Shown: positions 46,620 through 56,132 of the stretch, one piece after another | Layout: each line of letters starts with the position of its first letter | Numbering within the stretch: the stretch's first letter is position 1 | Source: Micromonospora tarapacensis | GTDB taxonomy: Bacteria; Actinomycetota; Actinomycetes; Mycobacteriales; Micromonosporaceae | Reading direction: 5' to 3' | DNA: 64,000 nt | Assembly: GCF_019697375.1 (NCBI RefSeq) | Contig: NZ_JAHCDI010000003.1 | Location: 434,001-498,000, forward strand | Made by a program: the position numbers and the translations under genes | Notes under the pieces: generated by a model | Told to the model about the DNA's origin: nothing | Seen by the model: the letters and a program-made list of their open reading frames with translations, nothing else | The model's database searches: none

Positions 46620-47728
46620 TCACAGCAGTACCAGGTCGTCGCGGTGGACGACCTCACGTTCGTAGGCCGGGCCGAGCGCTGCGGCGAGGTCGGCGGTGGA
46701 GCGCCCCAGCAGGCCGGGAAGTTCGATCGCGTCGTAGTTGACCAGCCCGCGGGCGACCGGTGCGCCGGAGGTGTCGACCAGGTCGACCGGGTCGCCGGCG
46801 GTGAACATCCCGTCCACCGCGGTGATCCCCGCCGGCAGCAGCGACTTGCGCCGGCCGACCACCGCGGCGACCGCGCCGGGGTCGAGGTGCAGCCGGCCCC
46901 GGGCGCGGTGGCGTGGGCGAGCCAGAACAGCCGGGCGGCGGGGCGCCTCGGGCTGGGATGGAAGAAGGTGCCGACCGACTCTCCGGCCAGCGCCGCGACG
47001 GCCTGGTCGGCGGAGGTGAGGACCACCGGGATGCCGAATCCGGTGGCGATCCGTGCCGCCTCGACCTTGGTGACCATGCCGCCGGTGCCGACCCCCGCGC
47101 GGCCGGTGCCGCCGATGTCGACGCCGGTGAGGCCCGCCTCGTCGTGCACCTCGGCGATGCGGCGGGAGCCGGGGCGCGACGGATGGCCGGTCCAGAGCGC
47201 GTCGACATCGGAGAGGAGCACCAGCAGGTCGGCGTCGACCAGCGCGGCCACCAGCGCGGCCAGCCGGTCGTTGTCGCCGAACCGGATCTCCTCGGTGGCG
47301 ACCGTGTCGTTCTCGTTGACGATCGGCACCGCCCGCAGGTCGAGCAGCTTGCGCAGGGTGCGGTACGCGTTGCGGTAGTGCGCCCGCCGGGTCACGTCGT
47401 CGACGGTGAGCAGCACCTGCCCGACGGTGCGGCCGTGCCGGGCGAAGGCTGCGGCGTACCGCCCGATCAGCAGGCCCTGGCCGACACTGGCGGCGGCCTG
47501 CTGGGTGGCCAGGTCGCGCGGCCGGCGGGGCAGGCCGAGCGGGGCGAGGCCGGCGGCGATCGCGCCGGAGGAGACCAGCACCACCTCGCGTCCGTCGGCC
47601 GTCCGCGTGCCGAGGGCGTCGACCAGCGCGTCGACCCGCCCGTCGTCCAGCCCGCCGGTCGCGGTGGTCAACGAGGAGGATCCGATCTTGACGACGATCC
47701 GCCGGGCCGCCGTGACTGCGTCGCGCAC
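46620..47728 (-). CDS. proB: Glutamate 5-kinase, frameshifted in this sequence
   Basis: The kinase domain has [48 protein letters not shown] and [12 protein letters not shown]. The C-terminal ~75 residues are a PUA domain ([37 protein letters not shown]). After FWLAHATAP the frame breaks at 46897-46903; one base added to the C/G run gives [13 protein letters not shown] and a normal 369-residue enzyme. It phosphorylates glutamate with ATP, the first and proline-inhibited step. GTG 47728 is the likely start; no strong ribosome site is seen. It is divergent from the alkyltransferase-like gene, 61 bases away. Confidence 0.93.
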
Positions 47729-47789
47729 CCGCCCATTCTGCGCCGTCGCCGCCGCGGGGCCAGTCGCCGTTCCCATAGTCTGGCCGCTT

Positions 47790-48104
47790 GTGACACCTGA
47801 CGAGTATGTCGAGGCGGTGCTGGAGGTCGTCGACCTGATCCCACCCGGCCGGGTGATGTCGTACGGAGCGCTGGCCGACGCGCTGGCCGAGCGCTCCGGG
47901 CGGGCATCGGCCCGGCTGGTCGGGGCGATCATGGCGCGGCACGGCGGTGGCACTGCCTGGCACCGGGTGGTCAACGCCTCCGGTGGCCTGCCGCCCCGGC
48001 TCGCGGCCGAGGCCCGGGTTCGGTGGCTGGCCGAGGGTACGCCGCTGCGCCAGGACCGGGTGGACATGCGGGCGGCCAGCTGGCGGCCCGGTGAGGGGAT
48101 GTGA
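47790..48104 (+). CDS. Alkyltransferase-like (ATL/MGMT-family) protein
   Basis: The product is 104 residues and matches the DNA-binding domain of O6-alkylguanine transferases: [23 protein letters not shown], then [13 protein letters not shown]. The active-site region reads [11 protein letters not shown] where MGMT has PCHRV, so the alkyl-accepting Cys is Trp. Proteins with this change (ATLs) bind alkylated bases without repair and flag them to nucleotide excision repair. GTG 47790 is the likely start. It is divergent from proB and upstream of the GPH transporter gene. Confidence 0.88.
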   Translation: MTPDEYVEAVLEVVDLIPPGRVMSYGALADALAERSGRASARLVGAIMARHGGGTAWHRVVNASGGLPPRLAAEARVRWLAEGTPLRQDRVDMRAASWRPGEGM

Positions 48105-48136
48105 TCGGCCGGATAACGTGAGTAATATTCGGCGCC

Positions 48137-49563
48137 ATGAACGCGCCGCCGGGTGGATCCGGCCCACCACCCGCCGCCGTCCCGGCCCTCGCCGGACCAG
48201 CCGGGGCCCGCCCGGTCTGCCGCGCGGGGTGCACGCCGGCTACGCGCTCGGCTCGCTGGCCACCGGGGCGTTCGGCACGGTGCCCGGCCTGTTGCTGCTG
48301 CCGTACCTCACCGACACGCTCGGCGTGACCGCCGGGGTGGCGGCCCTGCTGGTGCTGCTACCGAAGGCGTGGGACGTGCTGATCAACCCGGTGGCCGGGC
48401 GGATCTCCGACCGCACCCGGTCCCGCTGGGGTGCCCGCCGGCCGTACCTGCTGTTCGGCGGGCTGGCACTGGCCGCGCTCTTCGGTGCCATCTTCGCCGC
48501 GCCGTTCGGCGCCGGTCCCGCGGCCGGGGCGTACGTCGCCGTCGCCTTCCTGGCCACCGCGACCGCGTTCGCCTTCTTCCAGGTGCCGTACGTGGCGATG
48601 CCGGCCGAGTTGACCAGCGACTACGCCGAACGTACCCGGATGATGACCTGGCGGATCGCGGTGCTGGCGCTGGCCATCCTGGTGGCCGGTGCGGTGGCCC
48701 CGCTGGTGCGCGACGCGGCCGGCGGAGGTGTGCCGGGGCACCGCTGGATGGGTGTCTTCGTGGCGGTGCTGATCGCGCTGGGTGCGGTCGGCGCCTTCCT
48801 GGGCACCCGGTCCGCCCCGCTGGGTGCGGTCGCGGAGAGTGAACCGACCCTGCGCGCCCAGCTCGGCGTCGCCGGCCGCAACCGGCCCTTCCGGGCGCTG
48901 CTGCTCTGCTTCGTGGTGCAGTCCGCCGGGGTGGCGACGATCCTCGCGGGTGTCCAGTACTTCGCCGACCAGATCCTGCGCGACCCGGCGACCGGCCCGA
49001 CCGTCCTGTTCGTCTGCTTCGTCGGGCCGGCGCTGGTGGTGATGCCGCTCTGGTCGCGGGTGGGTGCGCGGGTGGGCAAGCTCGCCGCCCTGGTGGCCGC
49101 GTCGCTGATCCTGTCGTTCGGCGGGTTGGCGCTGGTCGCCGCGCCGGTGCTGCCGGCCGCCGTGATCTACCTGCTGGTCGCGTTGATCGGCGTGGGGTAC
49201 GCCGGGCAGCAGGTGTTCGCCCTGGCCATGCTCCCGGACTGCATCGCCTACGACACCGCGCGGACCGGCCGCCGGCAGGCCGGCGTCTTCACCGGCCTGT
49301 GGACCGCCGGCGAGACCTTCGGCCTGGCCCTGGGCCCCGGCATCTACGGCCTGGTGCTCGCCGTCTCCGGCTACGTCTCCTCCTCCACCGGAACGGCCGC
49401 GCCCCAGTCGGACAGCGCCCGCCTCGGCATCCTGCTCGGCTTCACCCTGCTCCCCGCCCTCCTGATCGCCCTACCCACCCTCCTCCTCCACCCCCACCCC
49501 TCGCCGATCATGGAGTTGTGGCAGGGACAAAAGCCGCCGAGCAGCACGGAAAGGGCACCATAA
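48137..49563 (+). CDS. GPH/MelB-type MFS transporter, N-terminus probably frameshifted
   Basis: The transporter has 11-12 membrane segments. The family signature follows TM2: [30 protein letters not shown] (glycoside-pentoside-hexuronide:cation symporter). Later come [19 protein letters not shown] and [21 protein letters not shown]. It probably imports a sugar with Na+ or H+. The start is unclear. ATG 48137 reads [17 protein letters not shown] and needs one G added near 48211-48215 to reach [15 protein letters not shown]. Unrepaired choices are GTG 48118 and GTG 48229 in the transporter frame. The stop and the next start lie within an inverted repeat. Confidence 0.82.
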
Positions 49564-49574
49564 CTCCATGATCG
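49505..49574. repeat. Inverted repeat spanning a stop codon and the next start codon
   Basis: CGATCATGGAGTT at 49505-49517 pairs perfectly with 49562-49574, and pairing extends inward by GTGG/CCAT with one G-U. The loop is about 35 bases. The left arm lies inside the last codons of the transporter; the right arm contains the ATG (49568) of the PLP enzyme. In RNA the start codon would be in the stem. The arm resembles the GATCATGAGATT stem at 14.46 kb. Confidence 0.7.
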
Positions 49575-51046
49575 ACGAAAGTGGTTCGGCGCTGCCCGAG
49601 CACGGGGTACCGGCCGAGCAGGTGCTGGCGGAGATCCGGCAGCTGCGGGCGATGGACCGGCCGACGCATGGTGGGCGGCTGTTCGCCTACGTCTACGACC
49701 CCGCCGTGCCGGGGCTGGACGAACTCGCCACCGCCGCGTACGCGCTCAGCGCCCACGTCAACGGGCTCGACCCGACCGCCTTCCCGTCCCTGCTCGCCAT
49801 GGAGAACGCGCTGGTGGGCGCCGCCGCGCGGCTGCTCGGCGGCGGGCCCGGCACGAGCGCGCCGGACGCGGTCGGCAGCGTCACCAGCGGCGGCACCGAG
49901 TCGCTCATCCTGGCCGTGAAGGCCGCCCGGGACGCCCGGCCGGACGTGGCGGCGCCCCGGCTCGTGGTGCCCGCCAGCGCCCACGCCGCGTTCGCCAAGG
50001 CGGCCCACTACCTGCGGGTGGAACTCGACACGGTGCCCCTCGACCCGGTGACCCTGCGGCCGGCGGTCACCGAGGTGGCCGCCGCCATCCGACCCGAGAC
50101 GGTGCTGGTGGCCTGCTCCGCCCCCGCGTACGCGCACGGCGTCGTCGACCCGGTCGAGCAGATCGCCGAGGTGGCCGCCGCCGCCGGGGTGCGCTGCCAC
50201 GTGGACGCCTGCTTCGGTGGCTGGACCCTGCCCTACCTGCGCCGCCTCGGCGCGCCGGTGCCCGCGTTCGACCTCGCCGTGCCCGGGGTCACCTCGATCT
50301 CCGTCGACCTGCACAAGTACGCGTACGCGCCGAAGGGCGTCTCGGTGCTGCTGCACCGGGATCCGGAGCTGCGCGCCCCGCAGTACTTCGGGTACGCCGA
50401 CTGGCCCGGGTACACGATGATCAACCCGGTGATCTCGTCCACCCGCTCCGGCGGGCCGATCGCCGCCGCGTACGCGACCCTGCGGTACCTCGGCGACGAC
50501 GGCTACCTCGAACTGGCTCGCCGGACCAGCGAGGCGGTGCGGGAACTGGCCGGGGCGGTACGCGGCGTCGACGGGCTGCGACTGGTCGCCGAGCCGGAGT
50601 CGACAGTGGTCTGCTTCACCGCAACCGACCCCGGGCTCGACCTGTTCGTGCTGGTCGACGAGCTGGCCGCGGCTGGCTGGCACACCCAGCCCCAGCTGAC
50701 GTACGCCGGCCTGCCGCGCAGCGTGCACCTGACGGTGACCGCCGCGGTGGCGCCCCGGGCGGCCGAGTTCGGCACCGACCTGGCCGAGGCGGTCACCGCC
50801 GCCCGGGTGGCCGGCCCGGTCGTGCTGCCGCCCGAACTGCTCGCCCTGGCCGGCTCCCTGGCCCCGGAGGCCCTCACCGGAGACCTGGTCGCCGGGCTGG
50901 CCGCCGGGCTGGGCCTCGGCGGCGGCGGTGCCGCGCTGCCGGACCGGATGGCGCCGGTGAACACGCTGCTGGACGCGGCTCCGCCCGCGCTGCGGGAACG
51001 GCTGCTGGTGGAGTTCGTCAGCCTGCTGCAACGCCCGGCCTACTGA
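49568..51046 (+). CDS. PLP-dependent decarboxylase/sphinganine-1-phosphate lyase-like enzyme
   Basis: The product is 492 residues, type I-fold PLP enzyme of the group II decarboxylase family. Motifs: [19 protein letters not shown] (phosphate-binding GGTES), [13 protein letters not shown] (Asp for pyridine N), and [18 protein letters not shown] with the PLP-binding Lys. The central part is closest in pattern to sphingosine-1-phosphate lyases, [20 protein letters not shown] included. The reaction could be amino-acid decarboxylation or a retro-aldol cleavage. No signal peptide. The start codon ATG 49568 is within a stem-loop; a weak GGAAAGGG lies 13 bases upstream. Confidence 0.85.
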   Translation: MIDESGSALPEHGVPAEQVLAEIRQLRAMDRPTHGGRLFAYVYDPAVPGLDELATAAYALSAHVNGLDPTAFPSLLAMENALVGAAARLLGGGPGTSAPDAVGSVTSGGTESLILAVKAARDARPDVAAPRLVVPASAHAAFAKAAHYLRVELDTVPLDPVTLRPAVTEVAAAIRPETVLVACSAPAYAHGVVDPVEQIAEVAAAAGVRCHVDACFGGWTLPYLRRLGAPVPAFDLAVPGVTSISVDLHKYAYAPKGVSVLLHRDPELRAPQYFGYADWPGYTMINPVISSTRSGGPIAAAYATLRYLGDDGYLELARRTSEAVRELAGAVRGVDGLRLVAEPESTVVCFTATDPGLDLFVLVDELAAAGWHTQPQLTYAGLPRSVHLTVTAAVAPRAAEFGTDLAEAVTAARVAGPVVLPPELLALAGSLAPEALTGDLVAGLAAGLGLGGGGAALPDRMAPVNTLLDAAPPALRERLLVEFVSLLQRPAY

Positions 51047-51143
51047 GTCGACCGCCTGCACCGGGCCGGTCGGGCCGCGAACACCCTCCGATCGGCCGGC
51101 GGGGCCTGTGGTTGACTGTCCGGGGGACGGGAAGGGGGCGGTC

Positions 51144-51722
51144 GTGCAACTGCCGGCGGTGCTCGGCGAGCCGATCCGGTTCGTGCTCAACTGGGGCCGG
51201 CGTTACTCGCTCTGGGTCTTCAACTTCGGCCTGGCCTGCTGTGCCATCGAGTTCATCGCGACCAGCATGTCCCGGCACGACTTCATCCGGCTCGGCGTGA
51301 TCCCGTTCGCGCATGGCCCCCGGCAGGCCGACCTGATGGTGGTCTCCGGCACGGTCACCGACAAGATGGCCCCGGCGATCAAGCGGCTGTACGACCAGAT
51401 GCCCGAGCCGAAGTACGTCATCTCGTTCGGCGCCTGCTCCAACTGCGGCGGCCCGTACTGGGACTCGTACTCGGTGACCAAGGGTGTCGACCAGCTCATC
51501 CCGGTCGACGTCTACGTGCCGGGCTGCCCGCCCCGACCGGAGGCGCTGTTGCACGGCATCCTCCGCCTCCAGGAGAAGATCGCCGCCGAGCAGTCCGGCA
51601 TCGGCGGGGTGCCCCGCCCCGACCCGCTCGCCCCGCCGGTCGACGCACCGCCCAGCGACGGCGCACCGCCACGTTCCGCGGCGTCCCTCACCGCACCGTC
51701 GGTCCGCCCGCCAACCCCCTGA
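51144..51722 (+). CDS. nuoB: NADH-quinone oxidoreductase subunit B
   Basis: The product is 192 residues. The N2 [4Fe-4S] ligands are all present: tandem Cys in GLACCAIEF, Cys in [14 protein letters not shown] and Cys in [14 protein letters not shown] Pro-rich tail of ~45 residues follows the usual end. NuoB carries the last iron-sulfur cluster before quinone in complex I. GTG 51144 has AAGGGGG six bases upstream; GTG 51108 is in frame but has no site. No nuoA precedes it, and the next nuo gene is 2.7 kb away beyond two unrelated genes, so this is an unusual, split nuo locus. Confidence 0.93.
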   Translation: MQLPAVLGEPIRFVLNWGRRYSLWVFNFGLACCAIEFIATSMSRHDFIRLGVIPFAHGPRQADLMVVSGTVTDKMAPAIKRLYDQMPEPKYVISFGACSNCGGPYWDSYSVTKGVDQLIPVDVYVPGCPPRPEALLHGILRLQEKIAAEQSGIGGVPRPDPLAPPVDAPPSDGAPPRSAASLTAPSVRPPTP

Positions 51723-51822
51723 GATCACCCGTCCGGGCCGGTTCCCGGCGGTCCGTACGGCCGGTCGGGACGGGTCACTCGGCTGGGCGGCGGGCTGGTG
51801 AGGCTTCGCTAGCGTACGGTCC

Positions 51823-53136
51823 ATGACCGACGTTGAGCAGCGTTCCGCCTTCATCATCCGGGTCCTGACCGAGGAGTTCGGCACCCTGATGGCGCTCGAC
51901 CCGGGCGCCTTCCGGCGCAAGTTCCGCAAGATGGCCGCCTCACCGTTCGCCTTCTACCGGGGCAGCGCCAGCCTCTTCTACGCCGACCAGCGCGGCGACT
52001 TCGTCGACGACCGTTTCCTCGACGGGCAGACCAGCCGGGTGTGGATCCACGGCGACCTGCACGCGGAGAACTTCGGCACCTACATGAACGGCTCCGGCCA
52101 GCTCGTCTTCAACGTCAACGACTTCGACGAGGCGTACGTCGGCCCGTTCACCTGGGACCTGCGGCGGTTCGTCGCCAGCGTGGCGCTGATCGGCTACACC
52201 AAGGCGCTCTCCGACCGGGTGATCAGCGATCTGGTGACCGGCTTCGCCGAGAGCTACCTGACCGAGTTGCGGGCCATCGCCGACGGCGGGGACGACGCGA
52301 TCGGTTCGATCACGCTGGACAACGCCGACGGTGTGCTGCGCCGGGTGCTCCACCAGGCGCGGCTCAACACCCGGGTCGACCTGCTGCACACCCAGACCAC
52401 CATCGACAACTACGAGCGGCGCTTCTCCGTCGGTGACGGGGTGTACGAGATCGACGGCGACACCCGGGCGCGGGTCTGCGCCGCCTTCGAGGACTACCTC
52501 GGCACGTTGCCGGCCGCCACCGCCCAGGCCCGTCCGGTGTCGTCGCACATCAAGGACGTGGTGCAGCGCAAGGGCGTCGGCATCGGCTCGGCCGGGCTGC
52601 CGTCGTACAACCTCCTCCTGGAGGGGCACACCCAGGCGCTGGAGAACGATGTCGTGATCTACATGAAGCAGGCGCAGGTGCCGGCGGTGGCCCGCTACGT
52701 CGACGACGAGCGGGTCCGCGGCTACTTCCGGCACCAGGGACACCGCACCGCCGAGTCGCAGCGGGCCCTCCAGGCGCACGCCGACCCGTGGGTGGGCTTC
52801 ACCGAGCTGGACGGGGTCGGCCAGCTCGTCGCCGAGGTCTCACCGTACGCGGCCGACCTGGACTGGGCGGACGTCAACGAGCCCGAGGAACTGGCCGGGG
52901 TGCTGGCCGACCTGGGCCACGCGGTGGCCCGCATGCACTCGGTGGCCGACGACGAATCCAGCCACGACCTGGTCGACTACTCCACCGAGGAGGCGATCGT
53001 CGCCACCGTCGACGCGGATCCCGCCGGCTTCGTCGCGCACCTGGTCGACTTCGCCCACGCGTACGGCGTACGTGCCCGGCGGGACCACCAGCTCTTCGTC
53101 GACCTGTTCCGCAACGGCCGGCTGCCCGGGATCTGA
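51823..53136 (+). CDS. DUF2252 family protein (kinase-like fold)
   Basis: The product is 437 residues. The characteristic block is FAFYRGSASLFYADQ, VWIHGDLHAENFGTY and FNVNDFDEAYVGPFTWDLRR. HGDLHxxN and NDFDE recall the catalytic HxDxxxxN and DFD of aminoglycoside-phosphotransferase folds, so an ATP-dependent role is possible but unproven. Other conserved parts are KDVVQRKGVGIGSAGLPSYN and VIYMKQAQ. ATG 51823 starts MTDVEQRSAF. It is inserted between nuoB and nuoC on the same strand with no functional link to complex I that I can see. Confidence 0.85.
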   Translation: MTDVEQRSAFIIRVLTEEFGTLMALDPGAFRRKFRKMAASPFAFYRGSASLFYADQRGDFVDDRFLDGQTSRVWIHGDLHAENFGTYMNGSGQLVFNVNDFDEAYVGPFTWDLRRFVASVALIGYTKALSDRVISDLVTGFAESYLTELRAIADGGDDAIGSITLDNADGVLRRVLHQARLNTRVDLLHTQTTIDNYERRFSVGDGVYEIDGDTRARVCAAFEDYLGTLPAATAQARPVSSHIKDVVQRKGVGIGSAGLPSYNLLLEGHTQALENDVVIYMKQAQVPAVARYVDDERVRGYFRHQGHRTAESQRALQAHADPWVGFTELDGVGQLVAEVSPYAADLDWADVNEPEELAGVLADLGHAVARMHSVADDESSHDLVDYSTEEAIVATVDADPAGFVAHLVDFAHAYGVRARRDHQLFVDLFRNGRLPGI

Positions 53137-53194
53137 GCCCCGGCTCCGGTGGCCGGTCGAGTTCGGCCCGGCCCAGCCCGCTCCGCCGGCGGAG

Positions 53195-54241
53195 TCATGT
53201 GGTGAAGTCGAGCACCACCTTGATGTCCTGCGGGCCGGGGGAGTACGCGGCGGTGTATTCCGGCAGCGGTACCCGGCGGGTGATCAGCGAACCGAGCCAG
53301 GCGTGATCCGCCTTGGACAGCGCCTCGGCGGCGCCGTCCCAGTGCCGCCGGTTGGCGTTCACCGAGCCGAAGACCACGTTGTTCTCCAGGACCAGCGTCC
53401 GGTTGAGTGCTCCGGCGTCGAAGTCGATCCTCCGGCCGCCGCTGGAGACCCCGGCCAGGCAGACGATCCCGTTGGGGCCGACCTTGCACATGGCCTCCAG
53501 GACGACCACCGGCGCGCCGGTGCACTCGACGATGACGTCCGGTTCGAGGTCGAGCTGGTCGAGCGGCCCGGAGTGGTAGGTCGCGCCGAGCGCGCCGGCC
53601 AGCGCGGGCTTCGGGCCCTCGGTTGCCAGGTCGAGCACGTGCACGGAGAGCCCACGCTGGCTGGCCAGCAACGCGGCCAGCAGGCCGATCGGTCCGGCAC
53701 CGGTGATCAACGCCGTGCGCGGCTGCCACTCCGCCCGGCGGCCGATCCGGTCGATGTGGTCCCACGCCTTGATCATCACGCTTGTCGGTTCGAGCAGCAT
53801 GCCGACCTCGGCCAGAGCCGGATCCAGTCCCACGGCGAACGGGGGCTGTAGCCGCCATCGCTGGCGGGCGAAGCCCGGCAGGCCCTTGATGCCGTGCTCG
53901 GTGAACATGCCGTTGCGGCACATGTCCCACTCGCCGACGGCGCAGTTCGGGCAGGGCAGCGGATCCGGATGGCGGACGATCCCGGCCACCAGGTCACCGG
54001 GTTGCAGCGTGCCGGTCGGGTCCTCCAGCACCCGGCCCAGCGACTCGTGTCCGAGCACCAGATGGTCGCTGCCGGGCGGAGCCTCGCCGTACTGCCCTTC
54101 GATGATCTCGATGTCGGTCCCACAGACGCCCACCGAGAGCGCCTCGACCAGGATCGGGCCCTCCTCGTTGGCCGGCTCCGGATAGTCGTCGAGCATCCGC
54201 AGCGATCCGGGCACTCCGGGAATGACGGTCACAGCGCGCAC
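53195..54241 (-). CDS. Zinc-dependent glucose dehydrogenase-like MDR oxidoreductase
   Basis: The product is 348 residues. Medium-chain dehydrogenase motifs: VGVCGTDIEIIEG (catalytic zinc Cys), LVLGHESLGRVLE (zinc His/Glu), structural zinc Cys in CPNCAVGEWDMCRNG, and nucleotide-binding ALITGAGPIGLLAALLA followed by VHVLDLA. The N-terminal pattern and the GFARQRW block resemble glucose 1-dehydrogenases of the archaeal type. It likely oxidises an aldose with NAD(P)+. The gene is on the opposite strand to the nuo genes and lies between nuoB and nuoC. Substrate not fixed by sequence. Confidence 0.88.
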   Translation of the reverse strand: MRAVTVIPGVPGSLRMLDDYPEPANEEGPILVEALSVGVCGTDIEIIEGQYGEAPPGSDHLVLGHESLGRVLEDPTGTLQPGDLVAGIVRHPDPLPCPNCAVGEWDMCRNGMFTEHGIKGLPGFARQRWRLQPPFAVGLDPALAEVGMLLEPTSVMIKAWDHIDRIGRRAEWQPRTALITGAGPIGLLAALLASQRGLSVHVLDLATEGPKPALAGALGATYHSGPLDQLDLEPDVIVECTGAPVVVLEAMCKVGPNGIVCLAGVSSGGRRIDFDAGALNRTLVLENNVVFGSVNANRRHWDGAAEALSKADHAWLGSLITRRVPLPEYTAAYSPGPQDIKVVLDFTT

Positions 54242-54398
54242 CAGCCCATCGTGGCGGCGACCGGCGAGCCGCCGCCGGCAAAGCGCGGATCGTCACCCTG
54301 CCGCGTACACCCATCCGGTGGGCGGATCAGCGGGCCCGACGCACGAGGAGACGGGCGGGCCGACGCGCGCCGCGGCCGGCGCCCATAGGATCAGCGTC

Positions 54399-55110
54399 AT
54401 GACACCGGAAGAGGTCGGCCGGCGGCTCGTCGCGCTGCTCGCGCCCGTCGAGGCCACCGCCACGGTCTCCGGCGGTCAGGTTCACTCCCGGGCCACCGTC
54501 GACGTACCCGCGCACGCCTGGCGGGCGGCACTGCTGGCCGCTCGGGACGACGCCGCGCTGAGCTGCGACTACTTCGACTGGCTCTCCGCCGTCGACGAGC
54601 TGTCCGACGGCTTCGACGTGGTGACCCACCTGTGGTCCACCACGCTGCGGCACGGCGTGCTGCTGCGCGCCCGGATCCCCCGTGACACACCGACGGTCGA
54701 TTCCGTGGTGGCGGTCTACCCGGGTGCCGCCTGGCACGAGCGGGAGACCCACGAGATGTTCGGCATCGAGTTCGCCGGGCACGCCGACCTGCGGCCACTG
54801 CTGCTCCCGCCGGAGTTCGAGGGGCACCCGCTGCGCAAGGAGTTCGTGCTCGCCTCGCGGGTGGCCAAGCCCTGGCCGGGGGCGAAGGAGCCGGGCGAGT
54901 CGGAGGCGGGCGGGGGCCGACGGCCGATCCGGCCTCCCGGCGTACCCGCGCCGGGGAGTGGGGACGATCCCGACGCCGGCCGGAGCCGGCGGCGTCGAGG
55001 AGGGGCCGCGCGGTGGCACCCCGGCCCGCCCGGGCCGCGAGCGACCCGCCCGCCCGGCACCGGGAGCGCGGGCCCGGCGCGTGGAGCCCGACGAGGGGGG
55101 TACGGCCTGA
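54399..55110 (+). CDS. nuoC: NADH-quinone oxidoreductase subunit C, tail frameshifted
   Basis: The conserved core (30-kDa subunit) runs from MTPEEVGRRLV to the signature HERETHEMFGIEFAGH and LLPPEFEGHPLRKEF. A Pro/Arg-rich tail follows. As written, the tail stays open and joins nuoH in a false 616-residue ORF. Adding one G to each of the GGGG runs at 54953-54956 and 54960-54963 gives PGEWGTIPTPAGAGG and a stop TGA at 55108-55110, overlapping the nuoH ATG (TGATG). NuoC joins NuoB and NuoD in the quinone module. Here nuoD does not follow: nuoC abuts nuoH directly. Confidence 0.88.
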
Positions 55111-56072
55111 TGCCACTCTGGCTGGAACTGGTGATCCGGATCGGCGGGGTGCTGGCGGCCTTCCTCCTCCTGCCGCTGCTGGTCGGCCAGGCGGAGCACA
55201 AGGTGATGGCGCACATGCAGGGCCGGCTCGGGCCGATGTACGCCGGCGGGTTCCACGGCTGGGCGCAGCTGATCGCCGACGGGGTGAAGTTCGTGCAGAA
55301 GGAGGACGTCACCCCCCGGGCGGCGGACCGGCCGGTGTTCCGGCTGGCACCGGCGGTGGCGCTGGTGCCGTACCTGCTGGCCCTGCTGGTGATTCCGCTC
55401 GGCCCGAACGACCTGGTCGGGCAGCCGCTGGACATCGGCTTGTTCTTCGTGCTGGCGGTGGTCGGCGTGGGCGTGCTGGCCGTGCTCATGTCGGCCTGGG
55501 CCTCGGCCAGCAAGTACAGCCTGCTCGGCGGGTTGCGCGGTGCGGCGCAGCTGCTCGGCTACGAGTTGCCGCTGGTGCTGGCCGCCGCGTCGGTGGCGAT
55601 GGCCGCCGGCACGTTGAGCCTGTCCGGCATCGTCGAGGCGTGGCAGCCCTGGTGGCTGATCTGGCAGGCACCGGCGATGGTGGTCTTCTTCCTGGCCGGC
55701 CTGGCCGAGATCCGCCGGCCGCCGTTCGACATGCCGGTGGCCGACTCCGAGCTGGTCTTCGGCTACCTGACCGAGTACACGGGCCTGCGCTTCGCGTTCC
55801 TGCTGCTGGCCGAGTACGTCGGCATCGTGGTGATCGCCGCGCTCACCACCGTGCTCTTTCTCGGTGGCTGGCAGGGCCCGTTCGCCGACGCGCAGCTCGG
55901 CTGGCTCTGGACCCTGCTCAAGGTCGCCGCCGTCAGCTTCGTGATCATCTGGCTGCGGGTGTCCTACCCACGCCTGCGCGAGGACCAGCTGCAACGCCTC
56001 TGCTGGCTGGTCCTCGTCCCGGCCGCCCTCGCCCAGCTCGTCCTCACCGCCGCCGTCCGCCTGGCGCTCTGA
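55110..56072 (+). CDS. nuoH: NADH-quinone oxidoreductase subunit H
   Basis: The product is 320 residues with eight membrane segments. Family motifs: GQAEHKVMAHMQGRLGPMYAG, LIADGVKFVQKEDVTP (quinone-chamber loop), SAWASASKYSLLGGLRGAAQ and the acidic loop EIRRPPFDMPVADSELVFGY, TEYTGLRFAFLLL. The usual AExNRxPFD reads AEIRRPPFD. NuoH forms the quinone channel at the junction of the peripheral and membrane arms. ATG 55110 overlaps the repaired nuoC stop. nuoI, usually next, is 1.7 kb away beyond two minus-strand genes. Confidence 0.95.
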   Translation: MPLWLELVIRIGGVLAAFLLLPLLVGQAEHKVMAHMQGRLGPMYAGGFHGWAQLIADGVKFVQKEDVTPRAADRPVFRLAPAVALVPYLLALLVIPLGPNDLVGQPLDIGLFFVLAVVGVGVLAVLMSAWASASKYSLLGGLRGAAQLLGYELPLVLAAASVAMAAGTLSLSGIVEAWQPWWLIWQAPAMVVFFLAGLAEIRRPPFDMPVADSELVFGYLTEYTGLRFAFLLLAEYVGIVVIAALTTVLFLGGWQGPFADAQLGWLWTLLKVAAVSFVIIWLRVSYPRLREDQLQRLCWLVLVPAALAQLVLTAAVRLAL

Positions 56073-56132
56073 TCCCCACCGAGCCGGCCGGGCGAGGACC
56101 GTCTTCGATCAGCCCGGCGGGTGGGTTGGCTG

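Noticed and set aside
45317..48067. A bifunctional ProB-ProA like plant P5CS
   Set aside because: The PUA part of proB is in another frame and proA has its own ribosome site and ATG. The join is due to a frame break at about 46900.
54222..56072. A NuoC-NuoH fusion protein
   Set aside because: Repairing two four-G runs yields a nuoC stop that overlaps the nuoH start as TGATG, like the other junctions.
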